From positions 47,760,469-47,824,468 of the forward strand of contig OZ025244.1 in assembly GCA_964019155.1 (NCBI GenBank): a DNA stretch of 64,000 nucleotides, in the 5' to 3' direction. Below the pieces are notes generated by a model. It saw nothing but the letters and a program-made list of their open reading frames with translations. It had not been told where the DNA came from and made no database searches. Both the position numbers and the translations under genes were made by a program. Positions 10,867-25,714 of this stretch are shown here, in pieces. Position 1 is the first letter of the stretch. Each line of letters opens with the position of its first letter. Origin of the DNA: Osedax fenrisi (Eukaryota > Annelida > Polychaeta > Sabellida > Siboglinidae).

Positions 10867-11090
10867 TATACACACATGTATACATATACATACATACACA
10901 CATACACACATGCACGAACACACTCACTCAAACACACGCACAGTGTGCGTCGCACATAAATATATATATATATATATCATATATAATATATAATATATAA
11001 TATATGTATATAATGTGTAAGTATAGTATACTCTATATATAGATAATATTACAATATAATATATACATATAATTATATACTATATTATAT
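10867..11090. repeat. (CA)n/(CATA)n and (TA)n low-complexity
   Basis: CACACATGTATACATATACAT-type tracts to ~10948, then TA-rich and ATATAATATA runs. Confidence 0.8.
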
Positions 11091-11586
11091 TATATTGAAT
11101 CTAGAGATTAAATGTTGTTAAAATAACTAATAATACAAAGTTGACTGATTATATAATCAATATATTGATAATATATATCTTACAAATTGTTAACGCACCT
11201 AGCTTGATTCATAATATTATTCGTTACGTAATAAACATAACTGTAAATATGGTTAATAATTATAATTGACATTGGCGACCCGTAACGATGATACGTATGC
11301 TGTGAAGCATTACAAGGCTCGGTGTTACGTTAAAGGTATACACTACTATATACATATACAGTGTATATTATACACTACTTATATGCTTAATATATCTATC
11401 GTATTAACATATGCAACTAGGTACGTGGTCAACAACTAGGTAGGCAACTAATAACTATTGATATCGGTATTAATCACGTTAATCACGTGCGTCATTACGT
11501 AACGAATTAACACACGTGATTAACTATTACGCAATGTTTATTTATGTCTGATAATGTAACTAATTGTATATAATAAATCAATAGTC

Positions 11587-11623
<37 letters not shown>

Positions 11624-11997
11624 ATGGTAATGTATTATTATCGTAGAAACATAATTGTTATAAATTAATGCACCCATGCATGCATGGAGATAACTAATAA
11701 TATCATAGTCAATGCTTTATAGTTAATTGAAACTTACGAGTATTCAGCTGAACACTAGGAAATGTTCTGAATATTATATAATTTAATTATAATTTACATA
11801 TAATATGATAATTATAGATATTTACAAAACATTGAATTGCATTTTATCGCCTTATGATTATATATATATATATATAAATATATTAGTATTTGAAATCAAT
11901 AAAATAAAAACTCTTCACATAATATAATGTCATTATTATTAATGTATTATTCTTTGAAAATACTAATATAATTACATCATTTTAAGAATACAAAATA

Positions 11998-12002
<5 letters not shown>
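11091..12002. other. No gene; (TA)n at 11590-11622
   Basis: Contains several bZIP-like palindromic sites (TTACGTAA-type at ~11224 and ~11490) in a slightly GC-richer stretch at 11270-11540. Nothing else recognised. Confidence 0.4.
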
Positions 12003-12640
<638 letters not shown>

Positions 12641-12791
12641 TTATATGTATACTTTATTATAATGTCAATAATTAATTTGATTACACATACACATATATAT
12701 ATATATATATATACATATATATATTAATATATTATTTTTTACATATATTACATGTTTATCCACATATTTATAGAATATTACTATATATATA

Positions 12792-13246
12792 CAGTAAACT
12801 CTCGATAAGTCGGACTCGCAAGGGACCGGGAAAAGTGTCCGACTTAGCGAGATGTCCGACTTATCCGTGATTCAGAAGATCATGCAAATAATACATTACG
12901 AATCGCCGCATGAGTTAAATGGTACCAACATATGGAATTATGCAACAATCAACTACATAATATGTTGTATTTAATAATATTAATAACATTATAATATACA
13001 TTATTAAAAGTAATCATTTCTGACAATTTATAAAAAGTCATAATTATCCAGTATAAAAATCATAAAAATGACTATAATATGTGTCCGTCTAATAGAAAAT
13101 CCGACTTATCTAATCCAACTTATCTATACGACTTATCCTATTAATTTAACATGTAACTAGATATAAATCCAACCAAACCAACTAAATGTGTCCGTCTTAT
13201 CGAGAAGTCCGACTTATCCGTATTCCGACTTACCGAGAGTTGACTG
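12792..13246. mobile_element. MITE, GATAAGTCGGACT family, copy 1 (Tigger/pogo-like)
   Basis: Starts CAGTAAACTCTCGATAAGTC and ends ...TACCGAGAGTTGACTG, the two ends being inverted repeats, flanked by TA. Repeated motif GTCCGACTTATCC occurs near both ends. ~455 bp, no coding capacity. Related copies at 14909-15321 and 32943-33391. Confidence 0.9.
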
Positions 13247-13263
13247 TATATATATATATATAT

Positions 13264-13345
13264 AAAATAATAATAATAAAATCAGATTTGGCAATTGCCT
13301 GGGTGAAGGAAGAATCAGAGCTTATCAAGTCATTCACCCTTCTAT

Positions 13346-13349
<4 letters not shown>
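13264..13349 (-). mobile_element. LINE 3' tail, minus orientation
   Basis: Read inverted: GGGTGAATGACTTGATAAGC...TTCACCC hairpin, then CCAAATCTGATTTTATTATTATTATT. Same 3'-terminal signature as 36711-36787 and 9640-9724. The AT-rich sequence to ~13560 may be the rest of this 3' UTR. Confidence 0.7.
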
Positions 13350-13383
<34 letters not shown>

Positions 13384-13639
13384 TAGGTATAGGAATATTA
13401 TACCTATATGTATATTATTTCTGATTTTATGATGGTTGTATTTTACGCGAGCCCTTAATAAGCCCTTCCATTTCAATGATAAATATATGTTATTGTTATT
13501 TTTATTTGGTGGAGTTATTTCATGCCATCCATTTATAACTTAGATGAATTTTTCACTTATAACCATATATTGCTCTAATGTCCCTTCGAAGCCATGTATA
13601 TATATTATAATTATTATAGCTAATATTATTTGATCTAAG

Positions 13640-14100
13640 TATGACAACAATAAAAACACATACAGCCGTACGAGCGTTAGTGGGAAATTATATCGATTAA
13701 TTATTCGGGTCGCACGGCGGAAGAATTGTCCTATAATCTCGGTATAAACATTAAGTCTCGCTTTTAGTGTTCTACGTTAAGACATCTCGTCCAGTTTTCC
13801 CCATTGTGTTATTAAGCTGCGACGGCGTCGGCTTCGCAGGTTACCTATCACTCCTACGACGACCACTGTAGTATGGCCGCAGTCAGCCAGCTTTATATAG
13901 TTATGTTTCGACGCTGAATACGGTGTAACTGTCATAAAAGGATTAGTAAAAGCTTTACGACCGTATTACATCGCTATAGGATCGATAGTGATCTTATAAA
14001 CAAATGTGCTTAACTCTCTATCCAGTTATAGGCAGTTTACCGTGTACGCATGTTTACAAGAAGCCATCGATAGCACACAGTAATTATATTACCCGTGATG
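13640..14100. other. GC-richer island, no recognised gene
   Basis: CpG-containing, complex sequence (for example CGACGGCGTCGGCTTCGCAG near 13820), bounded on the right by (TA)n. No splice-flanked open frame that I could match to a family. A candidate single-copy host segment. Confidence 0.35.
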
Positions 14101-14189
14101 CACGTTATTATTATATATTATATATATATAGTATACACAGTATGCGAATTGTTTATAATATTACTATTATATCATATATGATCTATAGA

Positions 14190-14251
<62 letters not shown>
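14190..14251. repeat. (TA)n, ~31 units
   Basis: Uninterrupted TA run. Confidence 0.95.
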
Positions 14252-14254
<3 letters not shown>

Positions 14255-14908
14255 TATAGATATTTTATATTAAACACGTATTATATTGAATACTATCAAT
14301 CGGTGAGATTGTTATTAATTATTTGAAATAATATAATTATATTATATGTTATAGCTTTTATTTATCGAAAATTTATGAAATTAATGAAATATTAAAGATG
14401 TTATATTACATATCATAAATAGTTTTATTTAAAGATAAATATAATTTTTAAATTATTTCTAATTTATAAATAAATTAAACTTATTTTAAAACTATTATTG
14501 ATACAAATACATATCAGGAACATGATTTTTAATATACATATGTTATAAATTTGTATGGTTTATAATACATCTACTTATTTAAATATTAAAGAAATATATT
14601 TTGTATTTTAATATGGCGACTTGTGTTTAATAAACATGAGTCATTTATTAAATTCATAAAAAATAATTTATATTTAAAAAATCTAATATTTTCTATAATT
14701 TTATTAATCAATTGATCAAAATAATTATATAATATATTTTATTAATTTATATTTACATTTATATAGCTATAGATATATATTTTATATATAATACGATTTT
14801 TACACATGGCCTTATCTTCGTGTCTCGTGAAGGTATTAGTGACACCATAATCTTAGATAATGTATAAAGTCTACATATATAATAAACTTACAAACTATTT
14901 TATATATA
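14252..14908. other. AT-rich, nothing recognised
   Basis: No gene or repeat family seen. Confidence 0.5.
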
Positions 14909-15321
14909 CAGTCAACTCCCGATAAGTCGGACTCGCAAGGGACAGGGAAAAGTGTCCGACTTAGCGAAATGTCCGACTTATCCGAGATTAAGAATATCAT
15001 GCAAATACGACATGAAATGCGCAGCGCGAGTTAAATGGTTACCGAAATATGGAATTATGCAACAATCAGCAACATAAAATATATAATAATATTCATTATT
15101 TAAAGTAAACATTTCTGACAATTTATAAAAAGTCCGACTTATCCATTATAAAAATCATAAAAATGACTATAATATGTGTCCGACTTATAGAAAAGTCCGA
15201 CTTATCCAATCCATCTTATACGACTTATTCGATTAATTTAACATATAACTAGATACAATTCCAACCAAACCAACTAAATGTGTCCGACTTATCCGTAGTC
15301 CGACTTACCGAGAGTTGACTG
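14909..15321. mobile_element. MITE, GATAAGTCGGACT family, copy 2
   Basis: Starts CAGTCAACTCCCGATAAGTC and ends CCGAGAGTTGACTG, flanked by TA. ~413 bp, collinear with copy 1 with small deletions. Confidence 0.9.
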
Positions 15322-15499
15322 TAGTAGTATACTGTAGTATACTTGAGAAATAATTATATATATATATATATATATAAAATATATAATATAACGATTTTTA
15401 AGATGTTTAATATCTAGGAAAGTATTAGGATACATTATCCAATTACCGACCAATAAATGATTAGTTGTAACAACGTATTCAATATTCAATATATTTATT

Positions 15500-16336
15500 T
15501 GGTATTTTATAATTAGTATAATATAGTTGCATAATTACATAATTTGACTATTTTAAAGTTTTGATATAATTATATTGAAACAAATAAACAGGGGGTCGGT
15601 AATTATTTAAATACTCGTGGTAGAAATAATTATAGGATTATAATATCCAATAAAAATATCAGATATAAATAGATTTAATGAATAACAAAACGCACGCAAT
15701 TTATATATTATTGAATTTAAGTTTTGATATTCTTATTAAATTTATATATACATTTTATATTTATTATATTATAATAGTGTATATTATTATTGAATATTTA
15801 TTTATTAATAAATATGTATATACTCGACTGGAATCATGAATCCTTATTCTATATAAATTATATACAAAAAACTTACGATATATTTTAAATTGAAACATGG
15901 ATATATTTTGATTGTATATTATAAATCACATGTGGTCGGTAATAGGAAAATAATATGGGTAGCTATAATTAAGATATATTGGATAATACTTATTTAAATT
16001 AAATTATTTGTTATAATATTTATGAAAAATTAGTTAATCTAGAAAATTATGTATATCATTATAATGTACGTATACGTATATATATACGTTTTGTTTTAAT
16101 TAATAATGTATTTACAATGATTTAAAAAAGTTATTATTCAAATATTTAAAAAGTAAAACCAGAATATTGCATTATATCAAATAACAATTGTAGGATAAAA
16201 TATTTTGAAAAACAAAATACCAATTCATATTCATCATTAAATCACTAACATGTCGTATATATGTATATAATTGTAAAATAACTCTCATAGTTACTGAGAT
16301 ACGAGATGTGTGTCGGTATTTGTAGACTTTCTCCTA
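15500..16336 (-). mobile_element. GTCGGTA-family element, copy 1 (inverted)
   Basis: Contains AGGGGGTCGGTAATTATT near 15591 and ends GTGTCGGTATT...GACTTTCTCCTA near 16335, the complement of the family start AGGGGAAAGTCTCCGATTACC (see 28687). Internal TATTGAATTTA... blocks match the other copies. The left boundary is approximate. No coding capacity. Confidence 0.7.
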
Positions 16337-16570
16337 TTACCCAAGCTGTAATTATACTTTAATAAGGATATTATTATAATAAAAAGCACCAATATTGTAT
16401 TCATAATGAGTATAATCGTATGTAATTATGATGATCATCAATATCATCATCATCTTCATCTGCATTATTATAATAACTATCATCTTCTTCATCATCATCA
16501 TTATAACATATAGTTTGGAACGATTAAAATCAATCAATGTGTATGGTTGATTACTTCCCTTGAATATGTA

Positions 16571-16575
<5 letters not shown>

Positions 16576-16628
<53 letters not shown>
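16576..16628. repeat. (TA)n, ~26 units
   Basis: Uninterrupted TA run just before the micro-hairpin at 16639. Confidence 0.95.
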
Positions 16629-16631
<3 letters not shown>

Positions 16632-16638
16632 TATTAAC

Positions 16639-16675
16639 TATAGAGCTAGAGAGAATTTGTCTCTCTAGCTCTATG
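16639..16675. mobile_element. 37-bp palindromic micro-transposon, sequence variant
   Basis: Hairpin with arms TATAGAGCTAGAGAGA and complement around ATTTG. Flanked by TTATTAAC (16631-16638) and ATATTAAC (16676-16683), 7 of 8 bases identical, both fitting nTnnnnAn. The ends (TATAGA / TCTATG) match the CATAGA / TCTATG ends of the 10038 and 18705 elements except for one base, while the inner arm differs. Confidence 0.65.
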
Positions 16676-16689
16676 ATATTAACTTATAA

Positions 16690-17091
16690 CGTGTAATGTT
16701 CAGTATATTATTCTATATATATAGAAATATATTGAATTAAACTATATAATAATATTGAGCTCATGTGTCAATACTTTCTCGATATATCTGACATAATATA
16801 TATGACATATAGGTAGAATATATTCTTTAATATAATAGATTATTATATATCTACATACATATATAATTTATATAATTTACATACAATTTGATACATACGC
16901 ATACGATATTAGATTTGAATTATGCACACATATCTGAACTATTTCGATATAAGAATGACAGGATTAATTATATTGAATTACTAGCGTTGCCATGGTATTG
17001 TAATACACCCACTAACTATGTCACGTGTACATTCTAGGATTACTGTCATTGCTTATTAAATAACTTACATATTTGTTATATCATGTACATA

Positions 17092-17122
<31 letters not shown>

Positions 17123-17681
17123 CATTTATTATCTTTAGACTATATCATATATATATATACTATCAGAGTGTATGTTATAATACTATACTAATACGAATCA
17201 TAATATGCATATATAGTGTACACTATATATCCTGTTATTTAACATATATCGGACATTATTCTTCATCTATAGATGTATAATATAATAAGTTATCTCAATA
17301 AATATATAATTCTCTGTTTTTAGTAGCAATCTGAGTTATATCTTCTGAAATTATTGATTAATATTAATACAGTTTATGATTAAATACTCTAATATTGTTA
17401 TTATTCTAAAATTATCATTCAATATATACATATAAATTCTATCATATATTTGTTAACAAGTTAGATTTTCATTAATTAATTTCATAACCGTATTAAATAT
17501 GATTATTAACAACGATACCTAAATTAATCAATTATTTAATGAACATTTTAAACTGTAAATATTCGGATTATTACGTTTACTAGTATGTAACTTGATCCAC
17601 TATAGTGGAGATCCATACTTTCTATCGTATATTTGTTACTAAAGTTTTTAGTAATATAACCATTATTTAAATTCACATTTA

Positions 17682-17715
<34 letters not shown>

Positions 17716-18170
17716 TTTTAAATTACAAATTACAAATTTCTAAAATACAGTAATTAAATTATGAGGATAAATCCATTTCAGTTAATAATTATTATATTAT
17801 ATTATAATATATAGGTGACTTATTTATATAATATTTATACTTAAATAATTAACTAATTTTATAAGTATATTTTATATAGGTTTTATTTATTTTAAAGATT
17901 AGTTTTTATTCATTTTATCTATCTAATTTATATTATTATAGGCCATATTTCTACCGTCATAGTTTGTTGTATTTATGTTAGATCTTGAATTAAAAAGATA
18001 TAATAGGATATCAAATATTATTAAGTTGTTATCATAATTATTATGATTAACTCACTAAATTGATTATGTTATTATACGGGATATTATATTATAAGATACA
18101 TAACATATATTTAATATATATTATATTAGTAGATTTTTTTCTAATTTAATTATAGTTTATCAGTACCTAT
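16690..18170. other. AT-rich, no gene
   Basis: (TA)n at about 17097-17121 and 17684-17711. Otherwise unrecognised. Confidence 0.5.
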
Positions 18171-18186
18171 AGGTGAGGCAAATAAC

Positions 18187-18228
18187 AAATATAGTTTATT
18201 ATCTATATATAGATAATAAACTATATTT
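18187..18228. repeat. 42-bp perfect palindrome
   Basis: Arms AAATATAGTTTATTATCTATA and complement with no spacer, just after the degenerate left end of the surrounding element, where other copies lack it. No clear flanking duplication, so mobility is not shown. Confidence 0.7.
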
Positions 18229-18704
18229 ATTATACTTTAACAATAATTGGTCTTAACATTTTATGACTCAATATTTGTATTCAAAAATTACAATATATTA
18301 ATATTATATGATTATAGATATTATTGTGATTTTAAAATTGTATTTAATCTTTTTATTTAATAGATAATAGGGGTGTCCATATTCGGTACATGTGTCCGAA
18401 TACGGACACCCTATATACAATACTATACTAGATTTACTAGATTACGTTAGATAAACTATATATTATTGTTGAACCAATCAGATAAATTACAATTACATTA
18501 TTTATAATTATTTTATGAATAATTTAATATAATTTAATTAGTAATTAATTTATTAATTTTTAATATTTAATTAATAGTACAAGTTATGTATCTAAATAAT
18601 AATATTTTTAGAATTAGCTTCATTTGTTGTATTAATATTAATTTATGAAAATCAGAATAGTTCACACGCTGCGCACTGATTGTTTATAGGGTGTCCGTAT
18701 TAAT

Positions 18705-18743
18705 CATAGATTTATAGTTTATAATGTAAACTATAAATCTATG
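18705..18743. mobile_element. 39-bp palindromic micro-transposon, second copy
   Basis: Arms CATAGATTTATAGTTTA and complement around TAATG. Flanked by GTATTAAT at 18697-18704 and again at 18744-18751. It lies inside the GTGTCCGTATTAA block of the CCGTATTCGG family, which is uninterrupted at 62970-63000. Arms are the same sequence as in the 10038 element, but the target octamer differs. Confidence 0.85.
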
Positions 18744-19565
18744 GTATTAATGCATCTAGACTGTCCGTATTAGGGATTTATATGACCTCTAGATATATGT
18801 TTATAATTTAATTAATATTTGATAACAAATATAGAAATTATGAATATAATGTTTAGAATGCTTTAGTTTTTAATAATATATTGTTCTCTTTTATATCGAT
18901 ACATTTGTTGAGAAAGTTTTAAGGGGGTTCACGGTCTTTAGATTTCAATGTAATTAGATAGGACTTTTTTTTTTTTGAAAATTCAAAAACTTAAGAAATA
19001 ATTAAGATTTTCACATAATTTAAATTGCATAACATTAAGATATATTGTGTTAATTGTTCTATAGGAATTCTAAATGATTAGAATAATAGTTTTGAAAATA
19101 TCAACATTTTTAAAAAATAAAAATTTTGTAAAAATAAAATATTTATTTAAAAAAATTAATTATCAATTATTTATAAACTCTACATCTAATCACAAATATT
19201 TTCTGTAGCTACAATATACATATAATACTAAACATACTTTGAAAATTTGAACAAGTTTAGTCAATTATTCATTGAGAAATAGAAATTTTCATAAAAAAAA
19301 CTTATATTCTGAGATAATTGATTTTAAAGATTGACTATATTATTTATCTGCTTTTTGACATTTATTATTATGGTAAAAGTTAGTTTAGCTAATTCTTACA
19401 ATTTTTATATTATATTTATATAACTTGTATAATTTGTCATGCTTTTGAAATACATTGCATCTATATAAATTATTAGTATTATATATTATAGTTGCATATG
19501 AAAGAATAAAAATATACAAAAAATAAATTTTATTATAATTATGATTGATTTTTTTTTATTAGATA

Positions 19566-19700
19566 TTATAAAAGTAATCCACTTCCATAATCCTTTGATG
19601 AAATTTGCCTTCTTTGTCTTGCCCGTCTCTCTTCCCTAGATTCTGTCACCTGTTTCTTCTTAGAGGCTTTCACTCTTGTAGCATCTCTAGCCGCCGCATC
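19566..19700 (-). pseudogene. Basic C-terminal peptide of a lost transposase (probable)
   Basis: Minus-strand frame of 44 residues, DAAARDATRVKASKKKQVT then ESREERRARQRRQISSK and DYGSGLLL, ending in a TAA. Highly charged, unlike the random AT-rich frames around it, and in better codon composition. A TATAG acceptor-like site precedes it, so it may be a last exon. It sits inside the TTAA-flanked element, which suggests it is the tail of that element's transposase. I do not recognise the family with certainty. Confidence 0.45.
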
Positions 19701-19717
19701 TACCCGTCAAATCTATA

Positions 19718-20030
19718 AAATTGAAATATTGTAAATATTTTATGATATTATATTCCAAAATAAACACATTTATCTGACGTTTTATAAATAATATATGATA
19801 ATTTTATATAGTTATATAATAGTTATATATTATATATAATATAAAATTAGATTAGCATAAATATAATAAAATCTAATTGCTTTGTTTCAATATTATCAAA
19901 TTGAAATATTGTAAATATATTATGATATTATTTTCCTAAATAAACACATTTAACTGACGTTTTATAAATAATATATGATACTATTATATAGTTATATAAT
20001 AGTTACATATTATATATAATATAAACCTTG
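19718..20030. repeat. Tandem duplication, 180-bp period
   Basis: AAATTGAAATATTGTAAATAT... AACTGACGTTTTATAAATAAT... at 19718 is repeated at 19898 over ~133 bases with few differences. Inside the TTAA-flanked element. Confidence 0.85.
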
Positions 20031-20642
20031 ATTGTATCTCGATTACGCCTCGAAAGTTGTCGTTTAGTCAATCGACCCATATCAAATAATAATAATAATG
20101 AAATGACGCTTATTATTATAGAACAAAGCCAACGGCCAATCACTAGCATTTATAAAATAAAACCAACAGATGGCGCTGAAAAACAGTGTTATGATATATG
20201 TAAACCGTAATTTTTGCGCCATTTTTTTAATTATTATTTTATTAGAAATAGGTAGTGTTATAAAATTATGTTTTTATGCTTTATATATGTTTTTAACATA
20301 TGATATTTTAACATATCATACATTATACATGTAGTATTCTATTTTAAAAATAAAATGTTGTTTATAAATTTTTTTATTTTAAAGACCGTGAATCCCCTTA
20401 AGGTGAATTTTTATTCATATATTTAAAAACGTAATAAAAAAATCAGTGGATATATCATCACTATTTTGAATAATTAAATAATAAAAAATACCTATTTAGA
20501 CTATTTATATAATTATGAATATGTATTCACTAAACATATTTTTTAGGATTTATGGTTTCTGAGATATATAACCGAATAAGGACAATACCCTGATACGGAT
20601 ATAATCGATATACCGAGATATTCGTATTCGCTTACTTTCCCT

Positions 20643-21300
20643 TATAAGTACGATGTATGTATATAGTAACTATATATATATAGAGTATGGAATATATTTC
20701 ATCTCTATTTAATATTACATTGTCTATCATTTGTAACTATATATATATATATATATACCATATACTATTGTTAACATATAATAATAATATAAATAGGTTA
20801 TACTATGGTTACCTATATTATAATATATAAGAATAAATTTAAATATAATTTATATTTAATATAATATAATAAAATATGTTTCTAATATAGGTATGTGATA
20901 ATTGTTTAGATATCTTAATAAACATATGTTTATAGCTAAACTGATTATATATATACATGATGATGTATTATATACAAATACAATAGCTAGCGTTATTCTC
21001 TAATGTGTTTTAGTATGCTACTTATATATAATAATAATAATAGTAATACTAATAATAATAATAATAATAATAAATAGTGCGTGAGTAATAGTATAATGAA
21101 ATACAAAAATATAAAGGAGAAGCATATACAGAATATTCTCTTGGTAAAAAAATGAAATATAAACGAAAATAAAATATATTATAAATAATAATATATTCGT
21201 TAAACACACATGTTATGTAAGGTAGTATTACAAGTATCGCTTCTTCGATATATGTTAGATTTCCGCATATCTTCTGAAAAAAAAATATATCGAATAGTAT

Positions 21301-21363
<63 letters not shown>

Positions 21364-23753
21364 ATATTATAAGTATGTCTTTCATTTCAATTTGATTCTG
21401 TGATATATGTTTTTTTATCTAATTTATATTATTAATTATTATATTTTGATTAAATAAATATGTGATTTATATTATGAAATACCTCAAGTTTAAATTCTTA
21501 AATTCTTAATTTAATTCTCTATGTTATGTTTAGTTTGGATAGATAATTCTTTTATTTTATAAATTAAATTTTTACATTCAATTTATTTGCTATGATATTT
21601 ATTATTAAGTAAAATAAAATAAAATACATTTCTAATTATATCCTACCTTATTAGAAATTTTAATTAGTCTTAATTTTAATTAAAAAATTGGCATAATTTT
21701 CAATTAATATATTTTTGATAACATTTTTATCATATTTCCAGTCTTTATTATTATGTATTATATTTAGTGTATGATGAAATATGAATTCAACTTTTAGAAT
21801 AATATATATATATATATTAATTTTTAATCATTATTATAATTATGATTCATAATTATTATCTAAATTAAATAAAAATATATTATTTTTCTTCGTTTATATC
21901 TATGTTATATTCTATGCTTGTATTATTTTATGTATGTAATGTAAAAGAATAATTAATTGTTATTCATTACATTTTACAGCCCTCAATTTTTTGATTTTAT
22001 ATTATATTATTATTATTTTTAAATAATGTTGTATTCAAATACGTTAAATAACGCCATTTAGCTATCTATGGCTATAATAACGATTTTACGAAGAACATAT
22101 ATAACACTCCCTATATAGATATATATCTACACAAAGTAATTAATATTAATCCATTCCGATGCTAGCAGTAGTAACGAAATCAGTGATATATTTTGACGCG
22201 ACTTTCCTACAACAATGTTTCTATTGTTAAATTAAATGCAATATAAAAAGCTTTTATTTACTTGTAGATATTTATATATTTAAAACTAAATTACCCTATT
22301 GATTTTTTTATATATTATCGTGATGACAAATTAGTTTTCTTCATATAAATAATAATTTAGAGCACATTTTTCATTTCAAAAGTGTATAATTGTGTATGAA
22401 TTTACATTATAAACAACACATTTATACAGATGGCGCTGTTTATGTTTTTTGTAAACAAAATAGAATTACACAATATAGCCTGTGTTATATCTTTACTTAG
22501 AACAATGCCTATATTAAATTATATTATATTTATGTTAAACATTGTATACATTTTGTGATTATTGTACGTAATTCAATTACGTATAAGAATAAGTGCATTG
22601 CCAATTTTACAATGTTCACTAACTTCCTATATTCGAGCTATATTTCTATACGATTTATATTACGTATACATACCTATTAGGTAACCTAGAAAATATATTA
22701 TAATATTTAGTAATTAGAGAAAATAGATGATATTTTTACTATAATATATAAATATAATTATCCATGCAATATATAACTGTAACTACATGTTAATAATATT
22801 ACTAATTAATTAACGTGCACATTTATCATTAGTATGACAATAGATGATTTAATGAAAACTAATACATGTATATCATATGATATATAATGTAGCGACAATT
22901 AAGTGAATCAATTGTAGCTAAATAAAATAAATATCACATATTACAACTGATGATATAAATGATGACGATGCAACTAGGATTTCAATTATTCTAGTGATTG
23001 CTAGGTGATATGTTATTTATAATTGTAATGCTATTATTGATAACACTACAGTATAATAATTATTAGATATGGTTTACTATATGTATTACTATAGTAATGT
23101 AAATATATATATATATGTGTATATATGTGTGAATATGTATGTGTATGTATGCATGTATGTGCAAATACATACGTATACATTCATATGCATGTGGGAAACA
23201 TAGTGTTGGTGTATTTATGTACTGTATCATATCTTATTTATACATAAATATCCAGGTATTGTACCTATTCAGGCGCGTATGTATGTATGTTCATGAGTAT
23301 ATATATATATTCATGTACACATATAATCATACTCACAATCGCACATACACACACATACACACACATACACACATACAAACATACACACATATACGAACAT
23401 ACACATATATATATATATATACTGCTGTGTACATACTATATATGCAATATTTAACATCGAAGTATATGGAATATTGTATACAATATGTATATTCGTATGG
23501 AATCAACTAATATTAAATATATATATATATACTCAGAACGTGTTAAATAATAATAATATTTCATGTACGCATACAGCCACAATAAAGTATATGCCGTCGG
23601 AATAATTGGGCGTTAGCTATAATAGAACGCGTATCGAGTTTTGGTAATTATGTAATGCCGACAGTGTAATAACATTATGTAATATCGTCACGTCAGCAAT
23701 TAACTTGCGCCGTATACTACGGGTGATCCGTGCTACGTACGTTTGATAACTCG
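20643..23753. other. AT-rich, no gene; microsatellites and a GC-richer end
   Basis: (TA)n at 21306-21361; (CATA)/(CACA) repeats at 23336-23410; a CAGATGGCGCTG motif at ~22430, also present at ~20166. 23560-23753 is GC-richer and CpG-containing, immediately before the ACT array, with TTATGTAAT and CGTCACGTCA motifs. No gene recognised. Confidence 0.45.

Positions 23754-25714
<1,961 letters not shown>

Larger units (their letters stand above)
18923..20397. mobile_element. 1.475-kb DNA transposon with TTAA target duplication
   Basis: Ends GGGGGTTCACGGTCTTTA and, inverted, GGGGATTCACGGTCTTTA; TTAA on both sides (18919-18922 and 20398-20401). It interrupts the AGTTTTAAG block that is continuous in the copy at ~63150. 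TTAA targets are used by piggyBac and by Kolobok; no catalytic domain remains to decide between them. A basic C-terminal peptide remnant is at 19566-19700. Confidence 0.8.
18171..20642 (+). mobile_element. CCGTATTCGG-family element, copy 1, with nested insertions
   Basis: Left end is degenerate (AGGTGAGGCAAATAAC for GGGGAAAGTAAC); right end is CTTACTTTCCC. Between them are the family's internal hairpin (near 18378, GGTGTCCATATTCGG ... CCGAATACGGACACC) and the GGTTATAGGGTGTCCGTATT block. It is 2.5 kb because it carries a 1.475-kb TTAA-flanked transposon and a 39-bp micro-hairpin, with possibly a third palindrome at 18187. Without them it is close to the ~0.9 kb of the intact copy at 62478. Confidence 0.8.

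Noticed and set aside
18187..18228. Counting this palindrome as a fourth micro-hairpin transposon
   Set aside because: Flanks AAATAAC and ATTATAC are not a duplication and its ends lack the CATAGA motif.
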